Shown: positions 52,893 to 60,700 of the stretch, piece after piece
Layout: each line of letters opens with the position of its first letter
Position numbering within the stretch: position 1 is the stretch's first letter
Position numbers and translations under genes: made by a program
Notes under the pieces: generated by a model
The model's input: only the letters and a program-made list of their open reading frames with translations
The model's database searches: none
Told to the model about the DNA's origin: nothing
Assembly (NCBI GenBank): GCA_965248135.1
Contig: CBDFIN010000009.1
Span: 62,001-126,000 of the forward strand
Direction: 5' to 3'
Source of the DNA: SZUA-100 sp965248135
GTDB lineage: Bacteria; Pseudomonadota; Alphaproteobacteria; Rhizobiales; Rhizobiaceae
DNA: 64,000 bases

Positions 52893-54005
52893 TCAAACCA
52901 GGCCCAGCGTCACCTCCACAGGGCAGTGATCACTCGCCTTAGGCCGGTCCCAACCGGTGCGCGGATAGCGCTCAACTTCCTGTCCTGGTGGAAATACCGT
53001 CCGCCAGGGCTGACCGTTACGAACGATTTGCGGTACCGCGTGGGCATTTAATTTGGCAAGCGATGGTGAAGCAAGAATATAATCCAGCTGACAAAGATGA
53101 CGCTCGTTTGGGCCGCGTGAGTGGAACAGCGTCCATTGATCCATCTTGGCCCGCCTGGCCATGAGATTGTGGCTAAATTCTTCAGCCAACAACGGGTCAA
53201 CGCCGCTATGCGGCTCGTTAATGTGGTCGAAGGTGAAACCCGATTGCCGGTTGCCACCGATAATAATACGCGAGCGGTAGTCGTTAAGGTCACCGCATAC
53301 CAGCCATCGTTTACTGGCGGTTTTATTTTTGCCGAACCGCCGCTCGATAATGGTGCGAATAGCGCCGGCCTCGGCCTGGCGGATGGGCATGGTGTAATCT
53401 CGCCCGACAACTCCGCGGCGATGGGTCGACATTGATTTGAAATGAGAGATATAGAGCGTTAGCGGGCGATTACCTATTCTTACGTCGACTTCAAGACAGT
53501 CCCGACGGAATATCTTTTCATCTGCTCTTTCACCGATCTCGGCCAGGGCCGGATTATAAAGATCAAGGTCTTGATAGGTTGCGCCGGCGTAGCTTTGAGC
53601 ATTTTTAATCTCGATTTCCAACCCGTCGCCGGTTTTTTCCCGCGCCAGCAATGCAACATCAATGCCTCTGGAATCGTTGCCTTCAAGCAGCACTTTCTGT
53701 CGGTAGCCATTGCCCGCCATCTTATAGAGATAACCATATTCAAAGGCCTCAAGCGCCTGCATGTTTTCGACCTCCTGCAGACAGATGATGTCGGCATCGG
53801 TCTCGGTAATGGCCAACGCGGTCATTTGCCTTGTATCGTCGGCATGGGCGACGACCCGCGCTTGCTCCAAATCCTTGTAATGTCTCTTGTTGTCAACCTT
53901 TAGCATGGCGATGGTGCGATCACGGGCGCGTTCATTGTCAAAGCCGGAAAAATCGAACCGGGCCATCAGATTTTCGACATTGAAGGTGGCAATGCGTAGG
54001 GTCAT
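52893..54005 (-). CDS. Endonuclease/exonuclease/phosphatase family protein
   Basis: A protein of about 370 residues with the EEP fold. Motifs in order: ATFNVENL (Asn), DADIICLQEVENMQAL (Glu), a central ISHFKSM (His), WLVCGDLNDYRSR (Asp, Asn) and SDHCPVEVTL (Asp-His). These are the metal and catalytic residues of the family, which includes nucleases and phosphoesterases. There is no signal peptide, so the substrate is probably intracellular. ATG 54005 (MTLRIATFNV) is chosen over an upstream in-frame start at 54035. Confidence 0.88.
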   Translation of the reverse strand: MTLRIATFNVENLMARFDFSGFDNERARDRTIAMLKVDNKRHYKDLEQARVVAHADDTRQMTALAITETDADIICLQEVENMQALEAFEYGYLYKMAGNGYRQKVLLEGNDSRGIDVALLAREKTGDGLEIEIKNAQSYAGATYQDLDLYNPALAEIGERADEKIFRRDCLEVDVRIGNRPLTLYISHFKSMSTHRRGVVGRDYTMPIRQAEAGAIRTIIERRFGKNKTASKRWLVCGDLNDYRSRIIIGGNRQSGFTFDHINEPHSGVDPLLAEEFSHNLMARRAKMDQWTLFHSRGPNERHLCQLDYILASPSLAKLNAHAVPQIVRNGQPWRTVFPPGQEVERYPRTGWDRPKASDHCPVEVTLGLV

Positions 54006-54256
54006 GATATTGGTTGCTTCCCTTGATAAAAGCAATCTTATGCGGATTTATCGGCGTCGATGCAACAGCGGGTTGCTGGAGAATTGACATGCCTGGTCGT
54101 AACGGTCACCTTTGTGTGCCAAACGCTGATGATGTCTGGCAATGTGCCCGATGGCACATCCTATTGATTTTGAACCAGCTAGTCTGCTAACCTCGAAGCA
54201 TGGGTATGAAATTTCGGTTTCGGCCTTTCACAAGAACTGGGGCAAGGAGAAAAATC

Positions 54257-54565
54257 ATGAAACTACTATCTCATAATAAGATAATGTCGACGGGACTTGC
54301 GGCACTACTTGCCAGTTTTTTTGTTCTGTCGTCGTTCGTTCCAGCCGATGCTCATTGGCGGCGCTGGCGCCATAGCCATCGTGGCTCGGGTGTTGCAGCC
54401 GGTATTATTGCTGGCGCCATTATCGGTGGGGCGATAATTGCTGGTTCACAAGCGACGAAACATCGCAAGTATCGTCGTCATCGCCATCGCCATTGCCACC
54501 GCAACCGTCGGGGCCGCATTTACAAGTGCCATCGCCATCGCCATAATCGACGCCACCACCGCTAA
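54257..54565 (+). CDS. Small secreted His/Arg-rich protein with glycine zipper
   Basis: A 102-residue protein: signal peptide (about residues 1-33, ending PADA), a short HWRRWRHSHRG segment, a glycine-zipper hydrophobic stretch (GVAAGIIAGAIIGGAIIAG), then a tail in which most residues are His or Arg. The family is uncertain. Layout and wording closely parallel the BA14K-type gene 200 bases downstream, except that the C-terminal BA14K motif is missing. The His-rich tail could bind metal or anionic polymers. ATG 54257 is supported by AAGGAG. Confidence 0.7.
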   Translation: MKLLSHNKIMSTGLAALLASFFVLSSFVPADAHWRRWRHSHRGSGVAAGIIAGAIIGGAIIAGSQATKHRKYRRHRHRHCHRNRRGRIYKCHRHRHNRRHHR

Positions 54566-54750
54566 GGATCTGGCAGAAAAATTGTGCCGGCAATCGGTAC
54601 AATCTCAGGTAACTGATTGACACTTTAAGTTGTACCCGACGTTAAGCATTCTGGTAATTAATCGCCAGAATTGCTTTATGTCAATTGAACATTTGGCAAT
54701 ATCAGGTACCGTGTTCATATTGAAGGGGACTGTTGCAAAGGAACGAAGCG

Positions 54751-55176
54751 ATGAAAAAAATTCTATCCTTGACCCTATCAGCACTGTTGGCGGGTTCAGT
54801 GGCGTTAAGCAGCGTTGCTACAGCTGAAGCGCACTACAAGAAAGGCAGATATCACAAGCATAGTCGTGGCGTCGGAGTAGCTGCCGGAGTTATCGGCGGG
54901 CTTATTATCGGCGGTGCCATTGCCAATGCCAATCGGCGTAGCAACTATCGCCATTGTCATTTTGACTATTGTCACCGCCATGCCGCTCGCTACAGCGATC
55001 ATGCCCATGAAAGAACGGTTTATGAACCACCACGCCGCCGCCGGCCGAGAAGGCGACGGGCAAGCAGTGCGCATGTCGACTGGTGCTTTGACCGCTATCG
55101 TTCCTATCGAGAATGGGATAATACCTTTCAGCCCTATAACGGTGGCCGCCGTCGGTGCTTGTCACCGTACAACTAG
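54751..55176 (+). CDS. BA14K family secreted protein
   Basis: A 141-residue protein with a signal peptide (about 1-28, ATAEA), a His/Lys-rich segment, the glycine-zipper stretch GVGVAAGVIGGLIIGGAI and an Arg/Pro-rich middle. The C-terminal BA14K motif HVDWCFDRYRSY ... YNGGRRRCLSPY has its two conserved cysteines. BA14K proteins are Rhizobiales surface proteins; the Brucella member is immunoreactive and lectin-like. ATG 54751 is preceded by AAGGA. Confidence 0.85.
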   Translation: MKKILSLTLSALLAGSVALSSVATAEAHYKKGRYHKHSRGVGVAAGVIGGLIIGGAIANANRRSNYRHCHFDYCHRHAARYSDHAHERTVYEPPRRRRPRRRRASSAHVDWCFDRYRSYREWDNTFQPYNGGRRRCLSPYN

Positions 55177-55366
55177 AGCGAGGCAACGTCCAGAAAGCGT
55201 GAAAATCTGGCCTCCGGTGGGCCATATCAGCCCATCGGCATCGTTGCGAAACTTGACCGATACCGGTATCGCGCCTAGCCGAGTAAACTGATCTGGCTGC
55301 ATCAAATGAACCTGATTGGGCGCGACGCGCTCTATTGCATGTCGTGTTTAATCAAATCTACATATT

Positions 55367-55446
55367 CGTCATTGGCCGACTTGATCGGCCAACCTCAGGC
55401 AATTTAACTCAGTTGGTTGGCTCAAGGTCCACCGATCAAGTCGGCA
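55367..55446. repeat. Palindromic element, copy B, at the end of a broken gene
   Basis: It has the same plan as copy A at 34286-34372: CGTCAT, hairpin 1 (TTGGCCGA/TCGGCCAA with the same CTTGA loop), a decayed inner arm, GCTCAAGG (55420-55427), and hairpin 2 (CCGA/TCGG with loop TCAAG, the reverse of CTTGA). The right end runs into the enoyl-CoA hydratase remnant, whose reading frame stops inside the element. Confidence 0.55.
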
Positions 55447-55878
55447 TGTAGCCGATCCGCGCGTCGTCGGACATAATGATGATGTCACTGCACAGCGCGA
55501 TGTCGCTGCCACCGGCAACCGCATGACCATGCACCTTGCAGATTACCGGCTTATAGGAACGCCAGACCTGCATGAACAGATCGGTGTTCCTTTTCACAAA
55601 ACGTAATCCTTCATCGGATCCCGGGGCATCTCCCGGGTGACATCGCCGGAACCATTGGCCTCGGCATAATAGGTCAGGTCGTAACCGGCGCAAACCGCCT
55701 TGCCCTTGCCGGACAGAACGATCACATGAACTTCATCATCGTCATTTGCCGCCTGGACACAGTCGGCCAGCGCTTGCGGCAAGGCGTCGTTAATGGCGTT
55801 GAGCACGTCGGGTCGATTGAACGTGACCCGCCCAATGCGACCATCTTTTTCAAACACAACAGTTGGCTCTTCAATCAT
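55436..55878 (-). pseudogene. Enoyl-CoA hydratase/isomerase remnant (truncated and frameshifted)
   Basis: Reading leftwards from ATG 55878, the first 90 residues match crotonases (VTFNRPDVLNAIN, GKAVCAGYDL). The frame breaks near 55599: the protein should go from PMKDY to FVKRNTDLFMQVW, but one C is missing and a stop follows. The next frame carries VHGHAVAGGSDIALCSD, the oxyanion-hole and catalytic region, and ends at DDARIGYMPT, where family members continue with RVWG and another 100 or more residues. The stop lies at the edge of palindromic repeat copy B. Two independent lesions make this a clear pseudogene. Confidence 0.8.
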
Positions 55879-56081
55879 ATTCTTTCTAATCCCGTTTGCT
55901 GGCGAGGGGGCATTGAAGCATCAATTATCCCTTGAATGTAAAGTATGCCGGAGGAAGAGGGGGCAAAAAGTCGCCATCGGCTCCTTGCAATGCCATCATC
56001 GCTTGGCATCAGGTCAAAAATCAACAATGATTGGTCAAACACAACGCCACGTGACAACGGCAATCAGGGAGAGCTAAAACC

Positions 56082-57254
56082 ATGATCCCCAATGATATCC
56101 CGCAGCTTAATTTCAATCTCGGTGACGATGCCGATATGTTGCGCGATTCGGTGCGCTCGTTTTCGCAAGACCGAATAGCGCCTCTGGCTGAAAAGATCGA
56201 TCGTGAGGACTGGTTTCCAATTGAGCTTTGGCCGGAAATGGGGGCGCTTGGCCTGCATGGCATCACCGCCAGCGAGGAATGGGGCGGCGCAGGCATGGGT
56301 TATCTCGAACATTGCATCGCCATGGAAGAGGTATCGCGCGCTTCCGCCTCCGTTGGGCTTTCTTACGGTGCGCATTCAAATCTGTGCGTCAACCAGTTGA
56401 ACCGCTGGGGCAACGACGAACAAAAGGGACGTTACCTGCCCAAGCTGATTTCCGGGGAGCATCTTGGCGCCTTGGCGATGAGTGAAGCGGGTGCCGGCTC
56501 AGATGTGGTTTCGATGAAGCTGCGGGCCGAAAAACGGGGAGATAAATACGTTCTCAACGGTACAAAATTCTGGATTACCAACGCGCCGCAGGCCAATACG
56601 CTGATTGTTTATGCAAAAACAGACATGGAGGCCGGGCCGAGGGGCATCACCGCCTTTTTGGTCGAAAAGGATTTTCCCGGTTTCTCCATTGCCCAAAAAC
56701 TCGACAAACTGGGGATGCGCGGTTCTGAAACCGGCGAACTGGTTTTCGATAATTGCCAGGTACCACAGGAAAATATATTGGGCAGGCTCAACGAGGGCGT
56801 GAAAGTGCTGATGTCGGGTCTTGATTTCGAGCGAACGGTGCTTGCGGCCGGGCCGCTGGGCATCATGCAGGCCTGCATGGATATCGTCCTTCCCTACATT
56901 CACGACCGCAAACAATTCGGTCAGCCCATCGGCACATTTCAGCTGGTGCAGGGCAAAGTGGCAGATATGTATGTCACCATGAACGCCTGCAAGGCCTATG
57001 TCTATGCGGTCGCGGCGGCCTGTGACCGGGGTGAAACGACGCGCCGGGATGCGGCCGGTGCGATCCTTTATGCCGGTGAGAAGGCCACCCAACTGGCGCT
57101 CGATGCTATCCAGCTTCTGGGCGGCAATGGTTACATCAACGAATATCCGACCGGGCGGTTATTACGCGATGCTAAACTCTATGAGATCGGTGCCGGCACC
57201 AGCGAAATCAGACGGATGCTGATCGGCCGGGAACTGTTTGAAAAGAGCGCATAA
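56082..57254 (+). CDS. ivd: Isovaleryl-CoA dehydrogenase-like acyl-CoA dehydrogenase
   Basis: A 390-residue FAD flavoenzyme of the acyl-CoA dehydrogenase family. The FAD/substrate motif MSEAGAGSDVVSMK is at 133-146, and FWITNAPQANTLIVYAKT and the C-terminal LGGNGYINEYPTGRLLRDAK follow. The catalytic base appears to be Glu250 in SGLDFERTVLAAG, the helix position used by isovaleryl-CoA dehydrogenases rather than the C-terminal Glu of short-chain enzymes. It would oxidise isovaleryl-CoA in leucine breakdown. No carboxylase genes are adjacent. Confidence 0.88.
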   Translation: MIPNDIPQLNFNLGDDADMLRDSVRSFSQDRIAPLAEKIDREDWFPIELWPEMGALGLHGITASEEWGGAGMGYLEHCIAMEEVSRASASVGLSYGAHSNLCVNQLNRWGNDEQKGRYLPKLISGEHLGALAMSEAGAGSDVVSMKLRAEKRGDKYVLNGTKFWITNAPQANTLIVYAKTDMEAGPRGITAFLVEKDFPGFSIAQKLDKLGMRGSETGELVFDNCQVPQENILGRLNEGVKVLMSGLDFERTVLAAGPLGIMQACMDIVLPYIHDRKQFGQPIGTFQLVQGKVADMYVTMNACKAYVYAVAAACDRGETTRRDAAGAILYAGEKATQLALDAIQLLGGNGYINEYPTGRLLRDAKLYEIGAGTSEIRRMLIGRELFEKSA

Positions 57255-57387
57255 TTGCCAAAGAAATCAAGGGCGACACGCTCAAAATCCGGCGTGTGAC
57301 ATTGTGCACGTATCTGCCATGGTTAAGGCCCTATTGTTTGATTATTGCTTCAGTCCGGCCATTACCCCAAGCGCCAGACCGAACGCT

Positions 57388-57418
57388 CCGCCCGGCAGGT
57401 TACCCCACCGCCGGGCGG
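57388..57418. terminator. Strong hairpin between convergent transcripts
   Basis: CCGCCCGGC (57388-57396) pairs perfectly with GCCGGGCGG (57410-57418) over a 13-base loop, followed by TCTATCTTT on the plus strand. It lies between the acyl-CoA dehydrogenase (plus) and the sulfatase remnant (minus), so it may terminate the plus-strand transcript. Confidence 0.5.
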
Positions 57419-57433
57419 TCTATCTTTGCCACA

Positions 57434-57661
57434 TCATGATGTTGAAACAACAGCCAGCCCATCAGTGGTTACCTGCATGAAGGCATGGTGCTGGTCGAGA
57501 TGCTGGGCCCGCCAGGTCAACAGTTTTTCCGCATAGTGCAGCCGGGTTGCCATATAGGCCGGATCTTCCACGACATTGTCCAGTTCACCTGGATCATGTT
57601 TGAGATCGAACAGCAATGGTGGCAGGCTGGCGCAGTGGACATATTTAAACTGCTCGATAAT
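57434..57661 (-). pseudogene. C-terminal remnant of a sulfatase-family gene
   Basis: An open stretch of about 75 codons reads FKYVHCASLPPLLFDLKHDP, then GELDNVVEDPAYMATRLHYA and KLLTWRAQHLDQ, ending in a stop at 57434-57436. This is the typical last part of alkaline-phosphatase-superfamily sulfatases (KYVHF ... LLFDL ... DPGE ... LLSWRARHLDQ). The catalytic N-terminal 400 or so residues are absent: the frame is cut exactly by the stop codon of the LysR gene on the same strand. It is the leftover of a deletion. Confidence 0.65.
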
Positions 57662-58603
57662 TCACCCTTTGCCTTTCATGAGATCAGGAATTTCCGGCAG
57701 AAATTCTTTGCCATGGTTGAGCATAAACTCATAGAATTTGATCGCCGCTGGCATCATGCGCTTGTCATGTTGACGCACGACAAACCACTGGCGGATGCGG
57801 GGAAGGCCGATAACGTCTAAAACCACCAGCAATCCGTCCTCAACTTCACGCGAAACTGCATGGGCCGAGATAAAGGATATGCCAAGACCGGCCATAACAG
57901 ACTGCTTGATTGTCTCGTTACTGCCGATTTCCATGCTGAAGGTCGCATCGCTGTAGGCGATGTTTAACTCGGTAAAAATCGTTTCAAGCAATATTCTCGT
58001 TCCAGAACCATATTCCCGACGCAGAATGTTTTCAGAAAGCAGGCGATTGACCGGAATGTCTGTCGCAGCCGCAAGCGGGTGATCGGGGTGAGCAATCATC
58101 ACATGGGGATGGTCGCCGATAATTGTGCGGTTGATGCCCTGTTCTTCCGGCGGTCGGCCCATGATGGCGCAGTCCACTCTATATTCACCGATTGCCTTGA
58201 TAATCTCGCTCCGGTTGCCGATTACCAACTGGACATCCACATCATTGTGCTGTCGGGCAAATTCTGCCACCACCCGAGGCGCGAAATATTTTGCCGTTGA
58301 AACAACACCTACCGCGATCTTGCCGCGTGAACCGTCCCGAATGGAATCAATTGCATCCGCGCACTCGCCAAGTGCTGCGTTAATACGCGAGATTGCCGCC
58401 AGCACTTCCACGCCAGCCTGGGTCAGGCGGAAGTTCTTGCCGTTGCGGTTTAACAGCGGTACGCCAACTTCTTGTTCCAAAAGATTCATCTGAGAGGTGA
58501 TTGCAGGCGGTGTTACATGCAATTGATCGGCTGCGCGGGTGACAGATTTATTGCGGACAACGGCGGCGAAAGCGCGTAGCTGCTTAAGTGTGATGTTCTT
58601 CAT
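57662..58603 (-). CDS. cbbR: LysR family regulator of the Calvin-cycle operon (CbbR-like)
   Basis: A 313-residue LysR-type regulator. The winged HTH spans about residues 1-60 (LKQLRAFAAVVRNKSVTRAA, LHVTPPAITSQMNLLEQEVG); the effector domain spans about 90-300. It is divergent from cbbF, with 155 bases between the starts, which is the classic cbbR arrangement. CbbR activates cbb genes in response to metabolites such as RuBP or NADPH. Dyads next to its own start suggest autorepression. Its stop codon directly abuts a sulfatase remnant. Confidence 0.88.
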   Translation of the reverse strand: MKNITLKQLRAFAAVVRNKSVTRAADQLHVTPPAITSQMNLLEQEVGVPLLNRNGKNFRLTQAGVEVLAAISRINAALGECADAIDSIRDGSRGKIAVGVVSTAKYFAPRVVAEFARQHNDVDVQLVIGNRSEIIKAIGEYRVDCAIMGRPPEEQGINRTIIGDHPHVMIAHPDHPLAAATDIPVNRLLSENILRREYGSGTRILLETIFTELNIAYSDATFSMEIGSNETIKQSVMAGLGISFISAHAVSREVEDGLLVVLDVIGLPRIRQWFVVRQHDKRMMPAAIKFYEFMLNHGKEFLPEIPDLMKGKG

Positions 58604-58758
58604 GGCTCTTTCAATTTTATTGAATCACTCAACAATTAGTTTAAATTTACATTTATTTCGAGAAGTTGCATACAAATATAAATTCAACGGCCCCTGCCGC
58701 CACAAACCGATCTCCCAGAAACAGTGGCGGCAGATTCTAACTCCAGCAGGTTGACAGA
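58604..58758. promoter_or_regulatory. cbbR-cbbF intergenic region with LysR-type dyads
   Basis: The 155-base divergent region is AT-rich at 58610-58690. Two overlapping dyads of the LysR T-N11-A type sit beside cbbR: TTCAAT-N3-ATTGAA (58610-58624, perfect) and TTGA-N5-TCAA (58620-58632). Further TTTA/TAAA half-sites lie at 58639-58685. CbbR binding here is inferred from position and symmetry. Confidence 0.5.
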
Positions 58759-59793
58759 ATGACTGACAGGCAAACACTCAATGAATTTCTTAAAAGTCAT
58801 GAAGAAAATACTTCCGCCTTCGCCGGACTGGGCGCTGCAATTGAGGCGGTGGCGGATGGCGCCATCGAACTGGAAAGGGTAATTGCGAGCCCCGAAGGCT
58901 CGACCCAGCACGAGATCGTTGGTGAAAATACCGATGGCGATGCGCAAAAAGCTCTGGATGTTCAGGCCCATGAAATATTCCTGGCGGCGCTGAAAAATTC
59001 ACCCATTGGCGTGATAGCCTCAGAAGAAGCGCACGAACCGATCTATATGGAAAATGGCGGATCGCTGGCCATGGCCATGGATCCACTTGATGGTTCCTCC
59101 AACATTGAAACAAACGCGCCGATTGGAACGATATTTTCGATCCTGCCATTGAACCAGGATAATCCGGAATCATCTTTTTTCTGCAGCGGTGATGATGTTA
59201 TTGCGGCTGGATATGTGGCTTACGGCCCAAGGACACAACTGTATTTATCGGTAGGTTCAGGCACCCAGATTTTTATGCTTGATCGGCAAAGTGGCGGCTT
59301 TGTCATGTTTAAGAAAAACGTTCAAATTCCGTCTGATACGCAGGAATTCTCCATCAATATGTCTAATATGCGTCATTGGCATACGCCAGTGAAGTGCTAT
59401 ATCGACGATTGCCTTGAAGGCGAGGACGGGGTCCGCGGCAAAAACTTCAACATGCGCTGGATTGCTTCGCTGGTGGCTGACGCGTCGCGCATTTTTGCCC
59501 GCGGCGGAATTTTTCTCTATTGCGCGGATCGACGCGAGGGCTATGAAAACGGTCGGTTACGGCTGGTTTACGAGGCGGTGCCGCTGGCCATGTTGGTCGA
59601 GCAGGCGGGTGGATCGGCCTCAACCGGTGTGGCACGAATTCTCGACCAGATACCGGAAGATATTCATCAAAGAACACCGTTCGTATTTGGTTCCAATAAT
59701 GAAGTCTCGGTCGTCGAACGGTTGGAGATTGCACCAAACATGGAAGATAATCACTCACCGCTATTCGGTGAACGCGGTCTGTTTCGCGCCTAG
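58759..59793 (+). CDS. cbbF: Fructose-1,6-bisphosphatase class I
   Basis: A 344-residue class I FBPase, hydrolysing FBP (and in the Calvin cycle often SBP) to drive RuBP regeneration. The metal-binding region shows VIASEEAHEP and MAMDPLDGSSNIETNAPIGTIFSI; the C-terminal half shows RLRLVYEAVPLAMLVEQAGG. It is the first gene of the operon downstream of the cbbR region and is followed after 18 bases by cbbP. Confidence 0.95.
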   Translation: MTDRQTLNEFLKSHEENTSAFAGLGAAIEAVADGAIELERVIASPEGSTQHEIVGENTDGDAQKALDVQAHEIFLAALKNSPIGVIASEEAHEPIYMENGGSLAMAMDPLDGSSNIETNAPIGTIFSILPLNQDNPESSFFCSGDDVIAAGYVAYGPRTQLYLSVGSGTQIFMLDRQSGGFVMFKKNVQIPSDTQEFSINMSNMRHWHTPVKCYIDDCLEGEDGVRGKNFNMRWIASLVADASRIFARGGIFLYCADRREGYENGRLRLVYEAVPLAMLVEQAGGSASTGVARILDQIPEDIHQRTPFVFGSNNEVSVVERLEIAPNMEDNHSPLFGERGLFRA

Positions 59794-59811
59794 AATCAAA
59801 GGTCAAATTCA

Positions 59812-60690
59812 ATGTCGGTAAAACATCCCATCATATCGATCACCGGTTCTTCCGGCGCCGGCACGTCGTCGGTCAAACAGACTTTCGACCAGATATTCCG
59901 CCGCGAGGGTTTTAAGGCGGCTTCGATTGAGGGTGATGCGTTTCACTTCTACAACCGGGTCGATATGAAGGCCGAGATGGCCAAGCAGGAAGCCAAGGGA
60001 AACAACCACTTCAGCCATTTTGGCCCGGACGCCAACCTGTTGGCTGAACTTGCCAACACATTCAAAACCTATGGCGAGACCGGTGGCGGCCTGACCCGTC
60101 ATTACATCCATGATGATCAGGAGGCCAAGCTCTTTGACACGCCTCCGGGCGAATTTTCTGACTGGGAACAGTTTCCGGAAGACACTGATCTATTATTTTA
60201 TGAAGGCCTGCACGGCGCATTCGTTCACGGCGGCATCAATGTGGCGCAGTATGCCGACTTGAAGGTCGGTGTGGTGCCGGTAATGAATCTTGAATGGATC
60301 CAGAAAATCCATCGCGACAAGGCCCATCGTGGCTATTCGACCGATGCTGTGATGGATGTCATTTTGCGCCGCATGCCCGATTACACCCGTTATATCGTGC
60401 CGCAATTCGCCCACACAGATATCAACTTCCAGCGCGTGCCGATCGTCGACACATCCGATCCGTTTATCGCCCGCTGGATTCCGACGGCCGATGAATCAAT
60501 GGTGGTTATCCGCTTTGCCAGACCACAAGGCATCGATTTCCCCTATCTGCAGTCGATGATCCACGACAGCTTTATGTCCCGCGCCAACTCGATCGTGGTG
60601 CCGGGCGGCAAGTTTGAGTTGTCGATGCAGCTGATTTTCACCCCGATGATCCAGCAACTGATAGACAAGAAACGCCGGACAGGCGGCTAG
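59812..60690 (+). CDS. cbbP: Phosphoribulokinase (class I)
   Basis: A 292-residue kinase converting ribulose-5-phosphate to RuBP, the hallmark Calvin-cycle enzyme along with Rubisco. The P-loop is ITGSSGAGTSSV (residues 10-21), then IEGDAFHFYNR, LLFYEGLHGAFV (Walker B) and KIHRDKAHRGYS. Length and sequence fit the octameric proteobacterial class. The tight spacing to cbbF and tkt indicates one operon. Confidence 0.95.
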   Translation: MSVKHPIISITGSSGAGTSSVKQTFDQIFRREGFKAASIEGDAFHFYNRVDMKAEMAKQEAKGNNHFSHFGPDANLLAELANTFKTYGETGGGLTRHYIHDDQEAKLFDTPPGEFSDWEQFPEDTDLLFYEGLHGAFVHGGINVAQYADLKVGVVPVMNLEWIQKIHRDKAHRGYSTDAVMDVILRRMPDYTRYIVPQFAHTDINFQRVPIVDTSDPFIARWIPTADESMVVIRFARPQGIDFPYLQSMIHDSFMSRANSIVVPGGKFELSMQLIFTPMIQQLIDKKRRTGG

Positions 60691-60700
60691 GAGCGCAGCA

